Source of the DNA: Collinsella sp.
GTDB taxonomy: Bacteria > Actinomycetota > Coriobacteriia > Coriobacteriales > Coriobacteriaceae
DNA length: 12,861 nucleotides
NCBI GenBank assembly: GCA_019413955.1
Contig: DXMX01000018.1
Location: forward strand, 12,910-25,770
Reading direction: 5' to 3'
The position numbers were made by a program, and so were the translations under genes. Positions 1-4,678 of this stretch are shown one piece after another (positions within the stretch are counted from its first letter, which is position 1; each line of letters opens with the position of its first letter). Under the pieces are notes generated by a model. It saw nothing but the letters and a program-made list of their open reading frames with translations, ran no database searches and was not told the origin of the DNA.

Positions 1-1
1 T

Positions 2-163
2 CGCATGAAGGAGTGGTGGTTCTACGCCAAGTGCGCCTTCGCTGACCCCGCTACCGTTCACAAGCTCGTGCGTAAGACCAAAAAGGTCGACGAATACCGC
101 GCCGCCGTCGAGCGGGTCTTTCGCGAGCAGCCACTCGCACCCATAGCTCGCTTCCGCGGCTAG
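2..163 (+). CDS. C-terminal end of a gene, possibly tRNA-dihydrouridine synthase
   Basis: An open frame enters from the left edge and stops at TAG 161-163, giving the last 53 residues of a protein. The fragment is basic and aromatic: it begins RMKEWWFYAKCAF, continues with VHKLVRKTKKVDEYRAAVERVF and ends LAPIARFRG. The pattern of a K-x-W-x-Y helix followed by a helix ending in Y-x-x-x-V resembles the helical C-terminal tRNA-binding region of some Dus flavoproteins, which reduce uridine to dihydrouridine in tRNA. That is a recollection of family style, not a motif match: the catalytic barrel is outside the window. A second in-frame-independent stop cluster follows, so the end is secure; the function is uncertain. 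Confidence 0.45.
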   Translation, partial: RMKEWWFYAKCAFADPATVHKLVRKTKKVDEYRAAVERVFREQPLAPIARFRG

Positions 164-169
164 TTAGAC

Positions 170-215
170 ATCGGGCACGTTCTTTAGCGACTAGTCATTT
201 AAGAACGTCCCCGAT
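170..215. repeat. Inverted repeat, GGGGACGTTCTT family, copy 1
   Basis: The left arm 170-184 (atcgggcacgttctt) pairs with the right arm 201-215 (aagaacgtccccgat) with one mismatch over 15 bp. The 16-base loop contains the 8-bp palindrome GACTAGTC at 189-196. The same words recur at 10359-10437, so this is a dispersed element and not a chance hairpin. It begins 7 bases after the stop of the upstream gene and could end its transcript, but no strong T-run follows. Confidence 0.85.
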
Positions 216-225
216 GACTACCCGC

Positions 226-286
226 AAAAACTGTACACCAGCATCCAAAGATGTCGAAAAATGTCGACTTTGGATGCTGGTGTACA
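226..286 (-). terminator. Perfect 19-bp hairpin, probable terminator of the glutaredoxin unit
   Basis: Arms 232-250 and 268-286 are perfect reverse complements over 19 bp (tgtacaccagcatccaaag). The 17-base loop contains TGTCGA twice as a direct repeat. Read on the minus strand the stem is followed at once by GTTTTTG (complement of 226-231), which is the stem plus T-run layout of a factor-independent terminator, placed about 50 bases past the glutaredoxin stop. On the plus strand the flank is only tgtttggg, so terminator action there is less likely. The loop is long for a classical terminator, and the element could equally be a second dispersed repeat. Confidence 0.6.
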
Positions 287-333
287 TGTTTGGGTCGTAT
301 GGGTTGGGGCCCTGGACGGACAGAGCGTGCGTA

Positions 334-579
334 CTAGAGCAGGTTTTCCTGCACCCACGCGATGATGTCGCTCGATTCGTAGAGTGGTTTGCCGTCGATG
401 AACAGGCAGGGAACCTGGCGTTTTCCGCCGACGGCGATGAGTGTCTGTTCGGCATCGGAATCGGTCGAGATATTGCGCTCGGGAATGGTCACGCCGTTAT
501 CGGCCAAAAAGTGCTTGACCTTTAAGCAATACGGGCAGCCGGTCATAACGTACAGCGCGAGCTCGTGATTAGTAGCCAT
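334..579 (-). CDS. Glutaredoxin (CPYC type)
   Basis: An 81-residue thioredoxin-fold protein, the usual length of a bacterial class I glutaredoxin. It has the dithiol active site C15-P-Y-C18 at the start of the first helix, the cis-proline in QVPCLFIDG (P57), and the late GKPLYESSDIIAWV helix that binds glutathione in the family. It would reduce protein disulfides or glutathione-mixed disulfides in the cytoplasm. Coriobacteria generally are not known for glutathione synthesis, so the electron donor is open (inference). The start chosen, ATG 577-579, has GGAG four bases upstream; a longer frame reaches 618 but adds 13 residues not typical of the family. The gene lies 51 bases after the XRE/TipAS regulator on the same strand and probably shares its promoter. 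Confidence 0.9.
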   Translation of the reverse strand: MATNHELALYVMTGCPYCLKVKHFLADNGVTIPERNISTDSDAEQTLIAVGGKRQVPCLFIDGKPLYESSDIIAWVQENLL

Positions 580-630
580 AGGTCTCCAATCGGTTGAGGT
601 TTTGATTGAAATACCCAAAGCCGCCGCGGT

Positions 631-1458
631 CTATGCGCGCGTCAACGAAGACTCGATGGCCTGGACCAGAAACGCCGTGGCTCCGGTGGCGCAGGGCTTG
701 TCGTAGTAGTCAACAAAGCGCTGGTCGGCAAGATAACCGTGGGCGAGGCCCAGGTACGCCTCGTCTTGGGGCTCGCATCCCCAGTTGAGAGCAATCCAGC
801 GACGATGCATCGCGACAAGCTTACGAGCCTCGTTGCTCTCTGGGTCGCCAATGCCCATGGCAATTGAGAGCTGGCCCAGAATAGCGCGTTCAAGTTCCTT
901 CATGTCGTTCCATGTCTCGGGGTCCATGTCCAGCAACGCTTCGTTTGCTGCATCGATAGCCTCATCGCCGTAGCGCGCCCGCGCCTCGGCACCGTAGCGC
1001 GCCTCGTTTTCCTGCATGGTGCGCCAGCGCTCCAGTTGCGGCAGGACGGCGCCCATGAGCGAGACGGCTTCGTCGAGCGACATGCCGGTGTTTTGTGCCA
1101 GGCGCGGGGCACAATCCTCAATCATTGCCTCCATGGTGGTGTCATAGGTGTACTTGCCGTGGTCGTAGCACCACTTGCAGTAATGATCGGTCGCGGTGCC
1201 CGTGGCATCGGTGCCGCAGTCGTCGGGCGTGAGTATCATGCCGCAGCTCTGGCAATAGTGCTCAGGCATTTCGAGCAGGTGGGACAGCGGTTCTCCGGTT
1301 ACGGCGGCGATGAGCTTCATCATGTCGATGCCCGGTGTGACCTCGCCGCGCTCCCACCGGCTGATGGCCTGGCGTGTGACGAAGAGCTTAGCGGCAAGCT
1401 GCTCTTGGGTAAGGTGATGGGCGCGACGGACAGCAATGAGCTTTTCTGCAAAGGCCAT
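631..1458 (-). CDS. XRE-family regulator with zinc ribbon and TipAS-like domain
   Basis: A 275-residue protein with three parts. Residues 5-62 are a Cro/C1-type helix-turn-helix (LTQEQLAAKLFVTRQAISRWERG). Residues 66-105 form a zinc ribbon with C69-x2-C72, C81, and C94-x2-C97, close to the putative zinc-ribbon family often fused to such regulators. Residues 150-275 (RYGAEARARYG, DPESNEARKLVAMHRRWI, GYLADQRFVDYYD, ATAFLVQAI) resemble the TipAS effector-binding domain, which in Streptomyces TipA captures thiopeptide antibiotics. TipA itself uses a MerR-type HTH, so this is a swapped DNA-binding module. The domain calls for the HTH and ribbon are firm; TipAS is by pattern only. Start ATG 1456-1458 has AAAGGAG six bases upstream. 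The gene is divergent from trmO, with glutaredoxin downstream. Autoregulation through the promoter palindrome is plausible. Confidence 0.85.
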   Translation of the reverse strand: MAFAEKLIAVRRAHHLTQEQLAAKLFVTRQAISRWERGEVTPGIDMMKLIAAVTGEPLSHLLEMPEHYCQSCGMILTPDDCGTDATGTATDHYCKWCYDHGKYTYDTTMEAMIEDCAPRLAQNTGMSLDEAVSLMGAVLPQLERWRTMQENEARYGAEARARYGDEAIDAANEALLDMDPETWNDMKELERAILGQLSIAMGIGDPESNEARKLVAMHRRWIALNWGCEPQDEAYLGLAHGYLADQRFVDYYDKPCATGATAFLVQAIESSLTRA

Positions 1459-1488
1459 AGCGGCTCCTTTCTGCTGGTTGATGGCTTA

Positions 1489-1517
1489 AGCATACGCGGC
1501 GGCAGGCGCCCTTCCAA
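1489..1517 (-). promoter_or_regulatory. Predicted sigma-70 promoter of the XRE/TipAS regulator
   Basis: On the minus strand TTGGAA (complement of 1512-1517) is followed after exactly 17 bases by TATGCT (complement of 1489-1494), about 30 bases upstream of the regulator's ATG. Both hexamers match the consensus at four of six positions and the spacing is ideal. Confidence 0.55.
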
Positions 1518-1532
1518 GCAACCGTTGGTTGC
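1518..1532. promoter_or_regulatory. Palindrome abutting the -35 box, candidate operator
   Basis: GCAACC-gtt-GGTTGC is a perfect 6+3+6 palindrome directly adjacent to the predicted -35 hexamer of the regulator gene. Its place and symmetry fit an operator for an XRE dimer, possibly the product of the adjacent gene. A second palindrome, GCTTAAGC at 1484-1491, overlaps the predicted -10 box. Binding is inferred only from position. Confidence 0.4.
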
Positions 1533-1586
1533 ACGACGGGGGACCGCGGCGAAGAATTGCGCGCAACGCCCCACGCCTCCATGCCG

Positions 1587-1592
1587 TACAAT
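1587..1592 (+). promoter_or_regulatory. -10 element of trmO
   Basis: TACAAT at 1587-1592 matches the -10 consensus at five of six positions. The expected start of transcription would fall about at 1599-1600, where the trmO ATG lies. No good -35 is visible at the right distance. Confidence 0.4.
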
Positions 1593-1599
1593 GACCGGC

Positions 1600-2337
1600 A
1601 TGGAACCTATCGCACGCATACATACCGACCTGCCGCAGAAGTTCGGCATTCCGCGCAACAGCTTTTTGGCGCCCCATCTGCAGGGACGAATCTTTTTTGA
1701 GCCGGAATTTGCCTCCAGTGCAGCGGTTGAGGGCCTGGACTCCTTCTCTCACCTGTGGCTGCTGTGGCGCTTCGAAAACGGAACGCCCGGCGGCACGGCT
1801 AAGGATATTGCCGTCGACGCTAAACCGCAGGACAGGTCCGGCACCAACGCAAAATGGTCGAAAACTGTACGCCCGCCGCGTCTGGGCGGAGCCGAACGTG
1901 TGGGAGTGTTTGCCACGCGCAGTCCGTTTCGCCCTAATCCCATCGGGCTCACCTGCGTCAAGCTTGATCGTGTCGAGCTCACCGACGATGGCCCCATCAT
2001 CCATGTGTTGGGGGCCGACCTGCGCGACGGTACGCCCATCTACGACATCAAGCCCTACATTCCGTTTGCGGACTGCCACCCGGATGCGACCGGAGGCTGG
2101 ATCGAGGATGCTCCGTGGCAAGAGCTCGATGTTGAGTTTCCGCAAGCACTGCAGGATAAGGTCCCGCCCGCAAAGCTCCTCGGCTTGGTCGAGGTCCTTC
2201 GCCAAGACCCGCGCCGCGCGGGCAGCAAGCACGAGCCACACCGCGTCTATCATCTGGCTTACGCCGGGCTCGACATATCGTTTACGGTCGATGAAACCCA
2301 GCTAACCGTAGTTGCCGTCAACGACGCGCAAGACTAA
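1600..2337 (+). CDS. trmO: tRNA (N6-threonylcarbamoyladenosine37-N6)-methyltransferase TrmO
   Basis: A 245-residue member of the TrmO/TsaA (formerly UPF0066, YaeB) family. This enzyme uses S-adenosylmethionine to methylate t6A at position 37 of threonine tRNAs, tuning codon reading. Visible family signatures are IARIHTDLPQKFGIPRN at 4-20, LDSFSHLWLLWRF at 46-58, TRSPFRPNPIGLT at 106-118, DGTPIYDIKPYIP at 143-155, and the C-terminal LRQDPR at 200-205 that marks the full-length TrmO with its extra domain. ATG 1600 is chosen because family similarity begins there; ATG 1591 three codons earlier is the alternative. Neither has a ribosome site, and a -10 box sits just upstream, which suggests a leaderless message. 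The frame stays open far upstream only because the opposite strand is coding. Confidence 0.93.
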   Translation: MEPIARIHTDLPQKFGIPRNSFLAPHLQGRIFFEPEFASSAAVEGLDSFSHLWLLWRFENGTPGGTAKDIAVDAKPQDRSGTNAKWSKTVRPPRLGGAERVGVFATRSPFRPNPIGLTCVKLDRVELTDDGPIIHVLGADLRDGTPIYDIKPYIPFADCHPDATGGWIEDAPWQELDVEFPQALQDKVPPAKLLGLVEVLRQDPRRAGSKHEPHRVYHLAYAGLDISFTVDETQLTVVAVNDAQD

Positions 2338-2403
2338 CCAGCCATTCGTCCGCACCCGTCAAATTAAGCGCCAAACCCCGCGCCAAAACCGCCCACGCTG
2401 GTG

Positions 2404-2409
2404 GACAAT
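2404..2409 (+). promoter_or_regulatory. Possible -10 element before the C-S lyase gene
   Basis: GACAAT in the context gtggacaataacg lies 40 bases before the ATG. Nearly the same word (gtgggacaatacc) precedes the ion channel gene at 10460. No convincing -35 is present, so this is a weak call supported mainly by the recurrence. Confidence 0.25.
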
Positions 2410-2449
2410 AACGCCTGCCAAAACAATCAACTTTGCACGGGAGTCCAGC

Positions 2450-3664
2450 ATGAAATACGACTTCACTTCAATCATCGACCGCCACGGCATGGACGCCATC
2501 GCCGTTGACTCTTGGGGTGAGATCCCCGGTATGGCCCCGAACGCACCCGACGAGGGCTTCGACCGCATTCCCATGTGGGTGGCCGACATGAACTTTGCCA
2601 CGGTGCCCACGGTCCAGGAACACATCATTCAGCGCGCCCAGCACCCCATGTTTGGCTATTTCAATCCGCGCTCCGAGTATTTCGACCGCATCATCGAATG
2701 GCAGAGCCGCCGCAATGGCGTCGAGGGCCTGCGCCCTGAACATATCGGTTACGAAAACGGCGTGCTGGGCGGTGTCGTGTCGACGCTGCGCGCGTATGTC
2801 CAGCCGGGCGATGCGGTGCTGGTCCACAGCCCCACCTACATCGGCTTTACCAAGTCCATCGAGGCCGCGGGCTATCGTATTGTCCATAGCCCGCTTAAGC
2901 TCGACGATCAGGGCGTGTGGCGCATGGACTTTGAGGACATGGAGTGCAAACTCGCCCAAAACCACATCCATGCCGCGGTGTTCTGCTCGCCGCACAATCC
3001 CTGCGGCCGCGTATGGGAGCGCGACGAAATCGAGCGCGCCATGGACATCTATCGCCAGCACGATTGCGTGGTGATATCGGACGAGATTTGGTCCGATATC
3101 ATCCTGCCGGGGCACAAGCACATCCCGACGCAGTCGGTGAGCGAGGATGCCCGCATGCGCACGGTTGCCCTCTATGCGCCGAGCAAGACGTTTAACCTGG
3201 CGGGCCTTGTCGGCAGCTACCACATTGTCTACAACGAGACGCTGCGTGACCGCATCTGCGCCGTGTCCAACAAGACCCACTACAACGAGATGAACGTCCT
3301 CTCCATGCATGCGCTTATCGGTGCCTACCAGCCGCAGGGCTATGAGTGGGTGGACGAGCTCAATCAGGTGCTTGCCGGCAATATCGAGTACTTCTGCAAT
3401 TACGTGGACGAGCATTTTGAGGGCGTGTCCTATTCACGTCCGCAGGGCACGTACATGGTGTTTCTGGACTGCACCGAGTGGTGCCGAGAGCATGGCCGCG
3501 ATATTCAGTGGCTGCTCGATGAGGGGGCACGCGTGGGCGTGGGGTATCAGGACGGCCGCCCGTTCCACGGACCCTGCCACATTCGCGTGAATCTGGCGCT
3601 GCCGCTTTCGCGCGTAAGGGAGGCGTGCGACCGCCTGGACCGCTACGTTTTTAATGCACGGTAA
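2450..3664 (+). CDS. MalY/PatB-type PLP-dependent C-S lyase (cystathionine beta-lyase family)
   Basis: A 404-residue fold-type I aminotransferase-like protein, full length for the MalY/PatB branch. Signatures are IPMWVADMNFATVPTV near 40-55 (the branch hallmark), FGYFNP at 68-73, the ring-stacking tyrosine in HSPTY (Y130), SPHNPCGRV at 180-188 with N183, SDEIWSD at 210-216 with D211 for the pyridine nitrogen, and SKTFNLAG at 245-252 with the Schiff-base lysine K246. R379 in CHIRVNLALP should bind the substrate carboxylate. Members cleave cystathionine or cysteine conjugates to pyruvate, ammonia and a thiol, some releasing H2S, and MalY also acts as a regulator. Which role applies here cannot be read from sequence. 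Start ATG 2450 has GGGAG six bases upstream; the longer frame to 2312 lacks family similarity. It appears to be transcribed alone. Confidence 0.92.
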   Translation: MKYDFTSIIDRHGMDAIAVDSWGEIPGMAPNAPDEGFDRIPMWVADMNFATVPTVQEHIIQRAQHPMFGYFNPRSEYFDRIIEWQSRRNGVEGLRPEHIGYENGVLGGVVSTLRAYVQPGDAVLVHSPTYIGFTKSIEAAGYRIVHSPLKLDDQGVWRMDFEDMECKLAQNHIHAAVFCSPHNPCGRVWERDEIERAMDIYRQHDCVVISDEIWSDIILPGHKHIPTQSVSEDARMRTVALYAPSKTFNLAGLVGSYHIVYNETLRDRICAVSNKTHYNEMNVLSMHALIGAYQPQGYEWVDELNQVLAGNIEYFCNYVDEHFEGVSYSRPQGTYMVFLDCTEWCREHGRDIQWLLDEGARVGVGYQDGRPFHGPCHIRVNLALPLSRVREACDRLDRYVFNAR

Positions 3665-3680
3665 GTGAGCACTGCATGCG

Positions 3681-3711
3681 GGGCCTTCTGCCAAGTCGGC
3701 TGGAAGGTCCC
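3681..3711 (+). terminator. Imperfect hairpin after the C-S lyase gene
   Basis: The arms gggCCTTCtGCC and GGCtGGAAGGtccc pair with small bulges around the loop aagtc, 17 bases past the stop codon. No T-run follows (cacacggtaa), so intrinsic termination would be weak. It separates this gene from the sensor operon. Confidence 0.35.
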
Positions 3712-3757
3712 ACACGGTAAAGCGCCTGTAACCATTGGGTACTCGTGTGGTTTTGTT

Positions 3758-3766
3758 TGCTATTAT
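3758..3766 (+). promoter_or_regulatory. Extended -10 promoter of the lipoprotein-kinase operon
   Basis: TGC-TATTAT at 3758-3766 is an extended -10 element (TGn plus five of six -10 matches), about 45 bases upstream of the lipoprotein ATG. The best -35-like word, TTGGGT at 3735-3740, is 20 bases away, too far for standard spacing, but extended -10 promoters depend less on it. The local sequence is unusually AT-rich for the window. Confidence 0.45.
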
Positions 3767-3808
3767 CTTTAACCATTTAAGTCTGTAAACAGGATCGTAT
3801 GGAGCTCG

Positions 3809-4678
3809 ATGAAAAGATCCCGTCGCTCGGTTGCCATTTCGTTGTTTGTTGCGCTTGCAGTGGCGAGCGTCTTTGTCGTAGCGATAGCTGGCTGCTCCGG
3901 GTCGAATGACGGAGCCTCGACGTCTGAATTAGAAGGTCTGGACGCCTCGCAAGTCAAAGACGACGACCTTAAGACGCTCAACGTCGGAAGCGACCTCTAT
4001 CCACCGTTTGTGTATACCGACGAGTACGGCGATATCGTTGGCCTGGATGTCGAGATATTGACCGAGGCTTTGGCTCGCATTGGTTACAAGCCAAAATACC
4101 AGCTGATCGACTGGGAAAAGAAGAAGGAGCTGCTGGCGAGCGGCGAACTCGATTGTGTCATGGGCAGCTTTAGTATGACGGGTCGCGAAAACGAATATCG
4201 TTGGGCCGGCCCGTACCTTGCGAGCCGCCAGGTGGTCGCGGTCGATCCCCAGAGCGATATCTACACGTTTGCCGATCTTGAGGATAAGATCGTGGCGGTT
4301 CAGTCCACCACCAAGCCCGAGGACATTTTGCTCAATCGCATAAATGAAAACGTTCCGCAGATCAAGGAACTCTACAGCTTTTCGGACGGTTCATACCTGA
4401 ACCCGGCGCTCGTCGAGGGCCTGGTCGACGCTATCGCCGCGCATGAGTCCTCGTTCCTCACCTACGAAAAAGACTATGGTGTGACATATCGCATTTTGGA
4501 TGAGCCGCTGCTAGAGGTCGGTTTGGGCACCGCTTTCGATATCAACGATACGCGTGGCATCGACGTCAAGCTCACTCATGCCTATCAAGAAATGCTTGCC
4601 GATGGCACCATGGAACGCCTGGTGTCAAAGTACTTTGATGACCCTTCGCCATTTTTGAATATGGAGGGCCTATCATGA
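3809..4678 (+). CDS. Solute-binding lipoprotein (SBP family 3), partner of the downstream kinase
   Basis: A 289-residue extracytoplasmic binding protein. Residues 1-28 are a lipoprotein signal (RSRR, hydrophobic stretch, lipobox AIAG-C29), so it should be anchored outside the membrane. The mature part has the family 3 flytrap fold: NVGSDLYPPFVYTDEYGDIVGLDVEI-type lobe start around 58-84, GELDCVMGSFSMTGREN at 112-128, FADLEDKIVAVQ hinge return at 155-165, and a C-terminal GTMERLVSKYF helix. R126 is the likely ligand-carboxylate arginine, but the position that is normally the amine-binding aspartate (VDAxxxD) reads H212 followed by E213. The ligand may thus not be a standard amino acid (inference). 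GGAG lies four bases before the ATG. Its stop overlaps the start of a hybrid kinase, and no permease or ATPase is near, which points to signalling and not uptake. Confidence 0.88.
   Translation: MKRSRRSVAISLFVALAVASVFVVAIAGCSGSNDGASTSELEGLDASQVKDDDLKTLNVGSDLYPPFVYTDEYGDIVGLDVEILTEALARIGYKPKYQLIDWEKKKELLASGELDCVMGSFSMTGRENEYRWAGPYLASRQVVAVDPQSDIYTFADLEDKIVAVQSTTKPEDILLNRINENVPQIKELYSFSDGSYLNPALVEGLVDAIAAHESSFLTYEKDYGVTYRILDEPLLEVGLGTAFDINDTRGIDVKLTHAYQEMLADGTMERLVSKYFDDPSPFLNMEGLS

Noticed and set aside
232..286. Inverted repeat as terminal ends of an insertion sequence
   Set aside because: The arms are only 17 bases apart, leaving no room for a transposase, and no target-site duplication is evident.
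1036..1599. N-terminal extension of TrmO by up to 188 residues
   Set aside because: The extension is antisense to the XRE/TipAS gene and has no family similarity; TrmO similarity begins at 1600.
1486..2253. A 255-codon open frame on the minus strand
   Set aside because: It is antisense to trmO, whose family motifs are unmistakable. Its translation shows no domain, and long antisense frames are expected at this GC content.
2468..3415. A 315-codon open frame on the minus strand
   Set aside because: It lies wholly opposite the PLP enzyme gene, with a repetitive H/V/R/A-rich product typical of a shadow frame.
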